Assembly (NCBI RefSeq): GCF_000972495.1
Contig: NZ_LATM01000011.1
Span: forward strand, 98,500 to 162,499
Direction: 5' to 3'
Length of the DNA stretch: 64,000 nucleotides
Origin: Hymenobacter terrenus
GTDB taxonomy: Bacteria; Bacteroidota; Bacteroidia; Cytophagales; Hymenobacteraceae
Below, piece by piece: positions 18,165 through 25,970 of this stretch (position 1 is the stretch's first letter; each line of letters begins with the position of its first letter). The position numbers and the translations under genes were made by a program. A model generated the notes under the pieces. That model was not told the origin of the DNA. It did no database searches and was given only the letters and a program-made list of their open reading frames with translations.

Positions 18165-19611
18165 GCTTGTTGTAAGTTATAGGTGCCGAAGCCGGAGCAC
18201 CGACAGCAGGTTGGTGAGCGTGGGCGGCGTGAGCCTTTTGAGGATTGTATGTCGGACCGTTGTCCACTGTGTATTTCAGGATGGTCTTCACTTCAGCCAT
18301 GTTAATCACGGGGAAAAACTTAGCAAAGAGTAGGAAAAGAGTGAAGAAAAGCCCTAGCGTGCCGAGATACAGAGCAATATCGATAATCGAAGGCGAGAAC
18401 ATGGCCCAGCTAGATGGTAAGTAGTCGCGGTGTAGTGAGGTCACGATAATTACAAAACGCTCGAACCACATACCGATATTCACAATGATGGACAACACGA
18501 AAGTCAGCGGAATACTGTAGCGTACCCGACGGAGCCACACCAACTGCGGCGTGATTACGTTGCAGGTCATCATTGAGGCGTATGCCCACCAGTAAGGACC
18601 TGTGGCCCGGTTGATGAAAGCATACTGCTCAAACTCAACCTGCGAGTACCAAGCGATAAAGAACTCCGTGATGTAGGCAACCCCTACGATAGAGCCGGTT
18701 ACCATCATGATTTTGTTCATGAGAGCAATGTGCTCCAGTGTGATATAATCTTCTAAGCGGAATACTACACGGGTAATCAGCATCAGCGTGAGTACCATAG
18801 CGAAACCGGAGAAGATAGCTCCTGCCACGAAGTAGGGAGGGAAGATGGTGGTGTGCCAGCCTGGAACCACCGAGGTAGCAAAGTCCATCGATACAATGGT
18901 GTGTACCGAGAGTACCAGCGGTGTCGAAACGCCAGCCAGAATAAGCGAAACAGTCTCATAGCGAGACCACGCCTTAGCCGAACCCTTCCAGCCGAAGCTT
19001 AGCATAGAGTAGCTAAACTTAGCAATGGTACCCTTGGCACGGTCGCGGATAGTAGCGAAGTCTGGAATCAGACCAATGTACCAGAACACCAGTGATACCG
19101 TAAAGTAAGTCGAAATAGCGAATACGTCCCAGAGCAACGGAGAATTGAAATTTGCCCACAGCGATCCAAACGTGTTCTGGAAAGGAAATACCCAGAAGGC
19201 AAGCCAAGGACGACCCATGTGCAGAACTGGGAACATGGCGGCGCAGATTACGGCGAAAATCGTCATAGCTTCTGCAGCTCGGTTGATAGACGAGCGCCAC
19301 TTCTGCCGGAACAGCAGCAGTACCGCCGAAATCAGCGTACCGGCGTGACCGATACCTACCCACCATACGAAGTTGGTAATGTCCCAGGCCCAGTTCACGG
19401 TTTTATTCAGACCCCATTCGCCAATGCCATACCACACAGTACGGTACACGGCATAGAAGAACACACCCAGGAAGAATAATGCTACGCTTAGTGCGGCCAT
19501 CCAACGGATATTGGGTTTGGCTTCCACTTGGTAGCAGATGTCTTGCGTGACGTCATGTAGCGTTTTGCCCCCGGTTACGAGCGGCTCGCGTATGGCTGAT
19601 ACGTGCTGCAT
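18157..19611 (-). CDS. actC: ACIII membrane subunit ActC (NrfD/PsrC-like)
   Basis: 484 residues, about ten TM segments. An NrfD-like polysulfide-reductase-type integral membrane subunit that forms the quinol site of alternative complex III. Typical segments include FVWWVGIGHAGTLISAVLLLFRQKWR, GRPWLAFW and FEQYAFINRATGPYWWAYASMMTCNV. The C-terminus is His/Ala/Pro-rich. It is coupled by overlap to actD and lies 21 bp past actB. Confidence 0.94.
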   Translation of the reverse strand: MQHVSAIREPLVTGGKTLHDVTQDICYQVEAKPNIRWMAALSVALFFLGVFFYAVYRTVWYGIGEWGLNKTVNWAWDITNFVWWVGIGHAGTLISAVLLLFRQKWRSSINRAAEAMTIFAVICAAMFPVLHMGRPWLAFWVFPFQNTFGSLWANFNSPLLWDVFAISTYFTVSLVFWYIGLIPDFATIRDRAKGTIAKFSYSMLSFGWKGSAKAWSRYETVSLILAGVSTPLVLSVHTIVSMDFATSVVPGWHTTIFPPYFVAGAIFSGFAMVLTLMLITRVVFRLEDYITLEHIALMNKIMMVTGSIVGVAYITEFFIAWYSQVEFEQYAFINRATGPYWWAYASMMTCNVITPQLVWLRRVRYSIPLTFVLSIIVNIGMWFERFVIIVTSLHRDYLPSSWAMFSPSIIDIALYLGTLGLFFTLFLLFAKFFPVINMAEVKTILKYTVDNGPTYNPQKAHAAHAHQPAVGAPASAPITYNKHD

Positions 19612-19632
19612 AATCTTATAGATTAGTGATTA

Positions 19633-22600
19633 TTAAGCGTTTTCTTTTTCAAAAAACTCTGATTCTGCGTTACGAATCTTGGTCAGGTACGTCACGTTTG
19701 GCTGTACGTTGATAGAATCGAGGGCGTGGAAGGCCCGCTCGCCATCTTCACGACGCAATAGCTGGCTAATGCGGCTGTTGGGGTCACGCATGTCGCCAAA
19801 CACAATGGCTTCGGTGGGACATGACTGGGCGCAGGCCGACACAATCTCGCCATCTACCGGACGGCGCTTCTGCTTTTTAGCTTCGAGCTTGCCTAACTGA
19901 ATGCGTTGAACGCAGAAAGTGCATTTTTCCATCACTCCACGGGCACGTACGGTCACATCCGGGTTCAGCACCATGCGGCCGAGGTCGGTGAACATATGAC
20001 CGTTAACAGTTTCGAATTTCTCATTCGAGTAGTACGAGAACCAGTTGAAGCGGCGTACTTTATACGGGCAGTTGTTAGCGCAGTAGCGGGTACCGATGCA
20101 ACGGTTATAAGCCATTTGATTGAGGCCTTCCGAACTGTGCGTAGTAGCCAGTACAGGGCATACCGTTTCGCAGGGTGCGTGGTTGCACTGCTGGCACATC
20201 ATCGGCTGGAAAATCACCTGCGGGTTTTCCGAAGGGTCCTCCATGGCTGCGTAGGTAGCCACTTTGCCTTTTGTCTCGAACTCATCCTTATGGTGATCGG
20301 AACTATAGTAGCGGTCAATACGCATCCAGTGCATCTCACGACGATTGAGCACTTGCTGTTTACCAACTACGGCAATGTTATTTTCGGTCTGGCAACCCAA
20401 CACGCACGAGCCGCAGCCGATGCAGGAGTTAAGGTCTACTGCCATGCCCCAGTGATGGTCGTTGTACGTATAGTCCTGCCACAGCGACACTTTGTTTGGT
20501 TTTTCCAAACCATCGGGAGTAGCAATTTTCTCGTACTCGGTTACCTCCTTGGGGTTTTTGATATATTGAGCCAGAGTGTTTTCCTGAACTACCGGTTTGC
20601 GGTCCATCACCGTATGGTGAGTCTGCGTCTGCGCAATGGGCGAAGAAGCATCCGTTTTGGTCAGGGTTACCACATTGTGGTACGTCACACCGTTTGGGCC
20701 TACAAGGGACAATGGGGCAGCATTGGCTCCTACTTGGTCACCAGCTTTACCAGCTAGCGTACGACCATAACCCAGTGCGATGCTAACAGTGCCATTGGTT
20801 TGGCCAGGCTGAATCAAAATAGGCAACTCAACCGTGTAACCGTTAGCAGTGACTTTAACGACGTCGTTCTGCTCCCACTTGTTGTCTACGGCCATCTTGC
20901 GCGGCACGGCCACGTAGTTACCCCATACTGCTTTTGAAACCGGGTCGGGCAACTCTTGCAGAAAAGGGTTGTTAGCTTCGCAGCCACCTGCCCCGATGCC
21001 TACTTTCTCATATAGTGCCAACTCAATACCATTTGCTTTGGGAGCGCCACCAATTTGGGCAATCGCAGCATCCGGCGTCAGCGCGGCATTGACCATAGGT
21101 GGCGCGGGAGGCAGAGCAGTGCCGGTAGCTACGCCATCGTGCACTACTTTATCCCAAGCAGCATCGCTAGGGGTTATGGCGCGCCAACTACTCCGAAGAT
21201 ATTTGTAATAATTGGTATTATTACCAGCCCAACGCAGTAAACTTTCCTGAGCCTGACGAGTAGCGAAGAGCGGAGTGATGACCGGCTGAGCCAAGCTCAA
21301 GAACCCACGCTTAGGCTCGTAATCATTCCATGATTCCAACCAGTGGTGGTCGGGAGCAGCGTACTGACACAAAATCCCGGTTTCATCCAGCCGGTCGTTC
21401 AACGAAATAGTTAACGGTACTTTCGCCAAACCCGATTTCAGCTTCTCACCTAGTGGATGATTGTAGACAGGGTTGGCGTTATAAAATATGACCGCGCCTA
21501 CGCGGCCATTGTTCATGTCATTGACCAAAGCCGTCATTCGAGCGTCATCGCCTTGGCGCACATAGCTTGGAGCGGCTGGGTTAATAGTCGTGCCCACATT
21601 ACCCAACGACTGGTTGATAGCCGTTACCAATGCCTGGACAGCTGGGTCATTTGAGCCCGACACCACAAGGCTGGCGCCGCGGTTAGCAGTCAGATCTTTG
21701 GCGGCCTGGACCAGTTTATCGCTTTTATAAGTTGATGAGCCACCTGCTCCAGTCACAGCATTATAGAGAGCCAGCGCTACGGCACCCATTTCAGAGGGCT
21801 TCACTGGAACGCGAATGTCAGCGTTACAGCCGCTCAGACTCATTGCCGTTTCGAATTGATAATGGCGCGACATGGCTCGCTTAGCACTGCTCACCTTGCG
21901 GGTAATGCCGTACTGACGACTGTACTCGACTGGAGAAATCCACGTGCCGAGGAAATCGGCTCCGAGGCTCACAATAATATTTGCCTTGCTGAAGTCATAG
22001 CCAGGTACAACACCGTTGTTAGCTTGCAGCAGGCCCGTTACCGACTGCGCATCATACATGATGTGCGTGGTGCTGGGGTAGCGAGTGGCAAACTCAGCAA
22101 TAGCCCTCTTGGTAGTGGGGCTAATAATAGTTGGCGAGACGATGGCAATGCGACCAGTGGTAGCGGCCAACTTCGTACGAATAGCTTGGTCGACGGCAGC
22201 AGCTTCGGCTTTTTCATGGCCATTACCATTCTTGATGGCAAAATGCTGTAAACGTCCTCCATCATAGAGACTTAGTACGGCTGCCTGGCCACGAGCTGAT
22301 AGACCACCATTGGTGATAGGAGACTCTGGATTGCCTTCTAGCTTAATTGGCCGTCCCTCACGAGTTTTCACCAGTACCGCATTATAATCGGCACCAGTGA
22401 AATAAGTAGATGCGTAGAAGTTGGAGATAGCCGGGTCAATCTCTTCAGGCTTGTTCAGGTACGGAATGGCTTTGCGGACCGGTGCTTCGCAAGATGCCAA
22501 GGTGGCCGCAGCCACGCCAAAACCCATTAGCTTGAGGAAGTCGCGACGGGGAGCCGAGGTAGCATCACTACTTTCATGGCTTTCCTTGACCGGCATGAAC

Positions 22601-22668
22601 TCAGCAAAAGCCGATTGCATGAATTCCGGAGCGTTTTCCAGTTCCTCAATTCCTTTCCAGTACTTCAT
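19633..22668 (-). CDS. actB: ACIII iron-sulfur subunit ActB (molybdopterin-oxidoreductase-like)
   Basis: 1011 residues. The N-terminal 45 residues precede a Tat-type motif RRDFLKLMGFG followed by a hydrophobic stretch ending in LASC, the unusual internal signal of this family. Residues from about 100 to 700 resemble a molybdopterin oxidoreductase domain that in ACIII is believed not to hold the cofactor. The last third carries four Cys clusters: CIGCGSCVLGC, CQQCNHAPCETVCP, CIGTRYCANNCPY and CTFC with CAQSCP. Together they should bind three [4Fe-4S] and one [3Fe-4S] centres. It transfers electrons from the quinol site towards the hemes of ActA and ActE. Confidence 0.95.
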   Translation of the reverse strand: MKYWKGIEELENAPEFMQSAFAEFMPVKESHESSDATSAPRRDFLKLMGFGVAAATLASCEAPVRKAIPYLNKPEEIDPAISNFYASTYFTGADYNAVLVKTREGRPIKLEGNPESPITNGGLSARGQAAVLSLYDGGRLQHFAIKNGNGHEKAEAAAVDQAIRTKLAATTGRIAIVSPTIISPTTKRAIAEFATRYPSTTHIMYDAQSVTGLLQANNGVVPGYDFSKANIIVSLGADFLGTWISPVEYSRQYGITRKVSSAKRAMSRHYQFETAMSLSGCNADIRVPVKPSEMGAVALALYNAVTGAGGSSTYKSDKLVQAAKDLTANRGASLVVSGSNDPAVQALVTAINQSLGNVGTTINPAAPSYVRQGDDARMTALVNDMNNGRVGAVIFYNANPVYNHPLGEKLKSGLAKVPLTISLNDRLDETGILCQYAAPDHHWLESWNDYEPKRGFLSLAQPVITPLFATRQAQESLLRWAGNNTNYYKYLRSSWRAITPSDAAWDKVVHDGVATGTALPPAPPMVNAALTPDAAIAQIGGAPKANGIELALYEKVGIGAGGCEANNPFLQELPDPVSKAVWGNYVAVPRKMAVDNKWEQNDVVKVTANGYTVELPILIQPGQTNGTVSIALGYGRTLAGKAGDQVGANAAPLSLVGPNGVTYHNVVTLTKTDASSPIAQTQTHHTVMDRKPVVQENTLAQYIKNPKEVTEYEKIATPDGLEKPNKVSLWQDYTYNDHHWGMAVDLNSCIGCGSCVLGCQTENNIAVVGKQQVLNRREMHWMRIDRYYSSDHHKDEFETKGKVATYAAMEDPSENPQVIFQPMMCQQCNHAPCETVCPVLATTHSSEGLNQMAYNRCIGTRYCANNCPYKVRRFNWFSYYSNEKFETVNGHMFTDLGRMVLNPDVTVRARGVMEKCTFCVQRIQLGKLEAKKQKRRPVDGEIVSACAQSCPTEAIVFGDMRDPNSRISQLLRREDGERAFHALDSINVQPNVTYLTKIRNAESEFFEKENA

Positions 22669-22674
22669 TTTTGG

Positions 22675-22820
22675 GGACTTAGGGACTCGGGAGCTTAGAG
22701 GCTTGATAAGCCTCTAGATGACCACGAGGTACTTGAATTTATGAGCGGAATTTTTAATTATAAGTTGGCAAGCAACGACCTTGAAGCTACCAGGCCAGTA
22801 ACGCCCTAGGCTCCTAAGAC
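22675..22820. other. Spacer hairpins between actA and actB
   Basis: The 164-bp spacer contains a perfect 9-bp hairpin (TAGAGGCTT, loop GAT, AAGCCTCTA; 22696-22716). It is flanked by partly complementary arms (CTTAGGGACTCGGGAG on the left, CTAGGCTCCTAAG on the right). No T run follows, so it is not a classic terminator. It could stabilise one cistron or tune actA relative to actBCDEF. Confidence 0.45.
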
Positions 22821-22832
22821 GATTTTAACCAA

Positions 22833-24182
22833 TTAGTAGTGGCATTTCGAGCACTCGGTGCCACCATTCGACGATACGGTGAAGGGAGCACCAGCATTCT
22901 TAGTGTTGTGCAGCTTCACGAGGTTGTCGTAGTACTTGTTGTCTTTGGTATTGAGTGGCATCTCGCGATGACAGTTGATGCACCATCCCATGGTGAGGGC
23001 CGAGTATTGGTAAACCACTTCCATATTTTGGATAGGGCCGTGGCAAGTCTGGCACTGCAGGCCTCCCACTTGGGTGTGCTGCGAGTGGTTGAAGTAGGCA
23101 AAGTCGGGCAGGTTGTGGATACGCACCCACTGAATAGGTTGCTTGCGCTCAATGGCCCGGTATATTTTCTTGATTTCGGGCGATTCTGTCTTGATCTGCG
23201 AATGGCAATTCATACAGATATTAGCCGATGGAATGTTAGCCGACTTAGATTTATACACTGAAGTGTGGCAGTACGCGCAGTTAATTTGGTGCTCACCAGC
23301 GTGTAGCTTGTGTGAGAAAGCAATAGGCTGAGTGGGTTGATACCCTTGAGTCAGGCCTACAGCCATTACACTTTGCACCCCTTCGTAAAGTAAAACCAGA
23401 GCGAAGACCGTTCCTACAATACCACGCATAACCGGCGAGCGATAGAGTTTGCCCCAATCGAAGCGCTGCTCCAAAATCTCAACGTCCCGGCCATCCAAGT
23501 CTTTGCGCCCCCGCAATACGTCTTTCATTAGATTACCAATGATAACGAGCGTCACCACCAGTACAATCAACACTACTACTAATACAATAAGTAAGATGTC
23601 GACATATTTTCCAGCACCTGCTTCGGCACCACCAGCAGCATCAGCTTTACCATCGGTAGCAGCAGCATTGCCAGCCGTGGGACCAGCATTCGCAGCGACA
23701 CCTGGAGCGCCTTCCTGCGAAGTTACATAAGCAATAATCGAGGTAATTTCCTTGTCCGAAAGGGCGAAGGAAGGCATCTGCTGCTTATTGAATTTGTTGT
23801 AAATATTTACAGCATATTCATCGCCACTGGCCACCATTTTGCTGGAGTTCTTGATCCAAGGAATGAGCCAAGAGATAGGCCGACGCTTGGTGATGCCCGC
23901 CAGTGCTGGGCCTACTACTTGCTCATTTACGGCGTGGCACTGGGCGCAATTGCCTTTAAATAGAGCGTCACCAGCTGCGATGGCAGCGGCATCAGCACCG
24001 CCGGCGGCGGGGGCAGCAGCAGTCGCGGGAGTAGCACCTGCGGTTGCACCGGGGGTCACCCCTTCTTTTTTCACGTCGGCGTTGGCAGTGGCATCTTGAG
24101 CCGAAACCCGTTGCGCGCCCGCAAACGTGAGAAATAGCGCCAGCAACAGATGAGGTAACGAACGAAGTCGATTGCTATTCAT
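22833..24182 (-). CDS. actA: ACIII multiheme cytochrome ActA with fused monoheme domain
   Basis: 449 residues. After a signal peptide (about 1-29) and an Ala/Gly/Thr-rich linker comes a monoheme cytochrome c domain (CAQCH at 79-83, distal Met in KQQMPSF). A second Ala/Gly linker leads to TM segments near 190-215 and 255-275. The pentaheme domain then has CAYCH (~301), CMNCH (~323), CQTCH (~376), CINCH (~398) and CSKCH at the extreme C-terminus, six heme sites in total. The pentaheme part is the standard ActA; the N-terminal monoheme domain is a fusion. It is the first gene of the act operon, 40-odd bases from a strong promoter match. Confidence 0.94.
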   Translation of the reverse strand: MNSNRLRSLPHLLLALFLTFAGAQRVSAQDATANADVKKEGVTPGATAGATPATAAAPAAGGADAAAIAAGDALFKGNCAQCHAVNEQVVGPALAGITKRRPISWLIPWIKNSSKMVASGDEYAVNIYNKFNKQQMPSFALSDKEITSIIAYVTSQEGAPGVAANAGPTAGNAAATDGKADAAGGAEAGAGKYVDILLIVLVVVLIVLVVTLVIIGNLMKDVLRGRKDLDGRDVEILEQRFDWGKLYRSPVMRGIVGTVFALVLLYEGVQSVMAVGLTQGYQPTQPIAFSHKLHAGEHQINCAYCHTSVYKSKSANIPSANICMNCHSQIKTESPEIKKIYRAIERKQPIQWVRIHNLPDFAYFNHSQHTQVGGLQCQTCHGPIQNMEVVYQYSALTMGWCINCHREMPLNTKDNKYYDNLVKLHNTKNAGAPFTVSSNGGTECSKCHY

Positions 24183-24227
24183 AAGAAAATAGACGGTAAA
24201 ACGAAACGCTAGGGCATTTCAAGGCCA

Positions 24228-24258
24228 CAAATGTAGGTCAGGAATCGTAGGCGGCAAA
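24228..24258 (-). promoter_or_regulatory. Promoter of the act operon
   Basis: Read on the minus strand: TTTG, 19 bases, TACATTTG, an exact match to the Bacteroidota consensus (-33 TTTG, -7 TAnnTTTG). Transcription would start near 24222, giving a leader of about 40 bases before the actA ATG. Confidence 0.75.
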
Positions 24259-24594
24259 AAGTGGAATGCAATTTCTGGGCATCCTTGGAGGGTCATATCG
24301 GGCCTTTTCTATGCTCTCATCCCCTATTCACAGTCGGTTATCCGTTCAACCGCACACTCTCACTTATTACTGCCGGACACCTTCTTGGTTTGGGCATTCG
24401 ACACCTGATAAAGCTTTGAAGGACAACCCCAGTTAGGAAGCTTTTGTTACCCTTCAGGCAAATAAAAAATGAGCAGTGGGAAGGATAATGGCCCAGAGTG
24501 AAGTATTAATCTGAGGAATCTGAAGCGAAGGGCCCGTGTAGATACGGCTATAGGCTCTCATCAGTCATAGTACATAATTAACGTGTTCTTTGCC
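24259..24594. other. Divergent intergenic region between actA and rpsF
   Basis: No ORF of note. On the plus strand at about 24389-24416, TTTG, 18 bases, AAGCTTTG resembles a second, weaker promoter towards rpsF. No tRNA-like cloverleaf or clear terminator was seen. Confidence 0.35.
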
Positions 24595-24626
24595 TTTGGC
24601 AATCTGCCCGAAACTCAGTACCTTTG
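24595..24626 (+). promoter_or_regulatory. Promoter of rpsF-rpsR-rplI
   Basis: TTTG (24595-24598), 20 bases, TACCTTTG (24619-24626): a full consensus Bacteroidota promoter. The leader to the rpsF ATG at 24671 would be about 40 bases. Confidence 0.8.
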
Positions 24627-24670
24627 CGCCCCAATCAATTTTTTCATCCCCAAATTTTCACCCCGTCGTA

Positions 24671-25048
24671 ATGGAAGTAAGAAATTACGAGACGGTCTTC
24701 ATCGTAACTCCCGTGTTGAACGAGAGCCAGGTGCAAGAGACGGTCGAGAAGTTCACCCAGGTGCTTAAGGAAAATAGCGCCGCCATTTTGTCCACCGAAG
24801 CCTGGGGCCTGCGCAAGCTGGCGTACCCAATTCAGAAGAAGAACACAGGCTACTACTTCTGCTTGTCGTATACTGGAGAAGGCAACATTGTTGATGTACT
24901 TGAGTTGGCGTTCCGCCGCGACGAGCGCGTCATCCGGTTCTTATCTACGGTGCTTGATAAGCACGCCGTGGAATACAACAACCGCCGCCGTAATGGCGAG
25001 ATGAACCTGCAGAAGGCTGCAAAAGAACCCGAAGCTGTAGCCCAATAA
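24671..25048 (+). CDS. rpsF: Small ribosomal subunit protein bS6
   Basis: 125 residues starting at ATG 24671 (MEVRNYETVFIVTPVLNE), the conserved bS6 N-terminus. The frame continues upstream, but that part overlaps the promoter. The S6 pattern includes AWGLRKLAYPIQKKNTGYY and RDERVIRFLSTVLDKHA. bS6 pairs with bS18 on the 30S platform. First gene of a short ribosomal operon; the ssb gene often found between rpsF and rpsR in other phyla is absent. Confidence 0.96.
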   Translation: MEVRNYETVFIVTPVLNESQVQETVEKFTQVLKENSAAILSTEAWGLRKLAYPIQKKNTGYYFCLSYTGEGNIVDVLELAFRRDERVIRFLSTVLDKHAVEYNNRRRNGEMNLQKAAKEPEAVAQ

Positions 25049-25060
25049 TCCATAAAAGAT

Positions 25061-25336
25061 ATGGCATCCCCCGCATTCAACCGGAACAACGACCGGTCGG
25101 CTATGAACAAGCCGCAGGACACCCGCAAGAAATATTGCCGCTTCAAAAAGAACGGCATTAAGTACGTGGACTACAAAGACCCAAACTTCCTGCTGAAGTT
25201 CGTGAACGAGCAGGGCCGCGTGCTACCACGTCGCCTCACCGGCACTAGCCTGAAGTTTCAGCGTAAAGTGACTCAGGCCATTGCAAAGGCCCGTCACTTG
25301 GCGCTGATGCCGTACGTAGCTGACGCTCTTAAATAA
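25061..25336 (+). CDS. rpsR: Small ribosomal subunit protein bS18
   Basis: 91 residues. The core KYCRFKKNGIKYVDYKDP, then LLKFVNEQGRVLPRRLTGTSLKFQRKVTQAIAKARHLALMPY, is diagnostic for bS18. The N-terminal 22 residues are a polar extension. It begins 12 bp after rpsF. A single Cys remains (YCRF), so this is a zinc-independent form. Confidence 0.96.
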   Translation: MASPAFNRNNDRSAMNKPQDTRKKYCRFKKNGIKYVDYKDPNFLLKFVNEQGRVLPRRLTGTSLKFQRKVTQAIAKARHLALMPYVADALK

Positions 25337-25339
25337 AAT

Positions 25340-25427
25340 ATGAATTAGGAATTAGGAATTGTGAATTGTGGGCTGGCATCCAGTGCTAACTTATAGTTTA
25401 TAACTCCTAACTCATAATTTCCTTCAG
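25340..25427. repeat. Imperfect inverted repeat in rpsR-rplI spacer
   Basis: Left arm ATGAATTAGGAATTAGG (then AATTGTGAATTG) and right arm CCTAACTCATAATTTCC pair with two mismatches over 15 positions (both G-U compatible in RNA). The GC-richer loop GGGCTGGCATCCAGTGC has a small inner hairpin (CTGG/CCAG). Same architecture as the repeats at 8.70 and 59.17 kb. Confidence 0.6.
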
Positions 25428-25429
25428 AT

Positions 25430-25873
25430 ATGGAAATCATCCTCAAAGACGACGTTAAGGGCCTTGGTTACAAGAACGACATCGTGACCGTGAAATCGGG
25501 TTACGGTCGTAACTTCTTGCTGCCGCAGGGTTTGGCCATACTGGCTGACAAAACCAACAAGAAAATCACGGCTGAGAACGTGCGCCAAGCCGCTCATAAA
25601 GCCGACAAAATCAAAGGTGATGCGCAGGCTATTGCCAACCAGATTGGTGATGTGGTGCTTGACATCCCAGCCAAAGTAGGCGAGAGCGGTAAGATTTTCG
25701 GCCGCGTAACCACTTTACAACTGGCTGAAGCGTTAAAAGCGAAAGGTGTGGACATTGACCGCAAACGTCTTTCGTTCGATCAGGAGCCTTCGACCGCTGG
25801 TGAATATACCGCTACCGCTAACCTGCATAAGGAAGTGAAGCATACGATAAAATTCCGAGTAGTAGCCGAATAG
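25430..25873 (+). CDS. rplI: Large ribosomal subunit protein bL9
   Basis: 147 residues. The N-terminal domain MEIILKDDVKGLGYKNDIVTVKSGYGRNFLLPQGLAI is the bL9 signature. A connecting helix and a C-terminal domain follow (GKIFGRVTTLQLAEALKAKGVDIDRKRL). Third gene of the operon, ending just before a strong terminator. Confidence 0.96.
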   Translation: MEIILKDDVKGLGYKNDIVTVKSGYGRNFLLPQGLAILADKTNKKITAENVRQAAHKADKIKGDAQAIANQIGDVVLDIPAKVGESGKIFGRVTTLQLAEALKAKGVDIDRKRLSFDQEPSTAGEYTATANLHKEVKHTIKFRVVAE

Positions 25874-25896
25874 CTGCTGCTCAACAATAGTTGGAA

Positions 25897-25925
25897 AAGC
25901 CCTGCCGTTTGGCGGGGCTTTTTTG
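25897..25925 (+). terminator. Terminator of rpsF-rpsR-rplI
   Basis: Stem AAGCCCTGCC with GGCGGGGCTT (one G-U pair), loop GTTT, followed by a run of six T. Located 24 bases after the rplI stop. Confidence 0.85.
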
Positions 25926-25957
25926 TTAGGCTTTCAGGTCTGATACTGGTTACGGGC

Positions 25958-25965
25958 TATTTTTG
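25958..25965 (+). promoter_or_regulatory. -7 box of the GSCFA gene, leaderless spacing
   Basis: TATTTTTG matches TAnnTTTG exactly and ends five bases before the ATG at 25971. No clear -33 TTTG stands at the right distance. The spacing implies that transcription starts at or next to the start codon. Confidence 0.5.
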
Positions 25966-25970
25966 CTTTA

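Noticed and set aside
19906..20757. 283-codon plus-strand frame
   Set aside because: Antisense to the iron-sulfur region of actB; Cys codons of the ferredoxin motifs fix the real frame on the minus strand.
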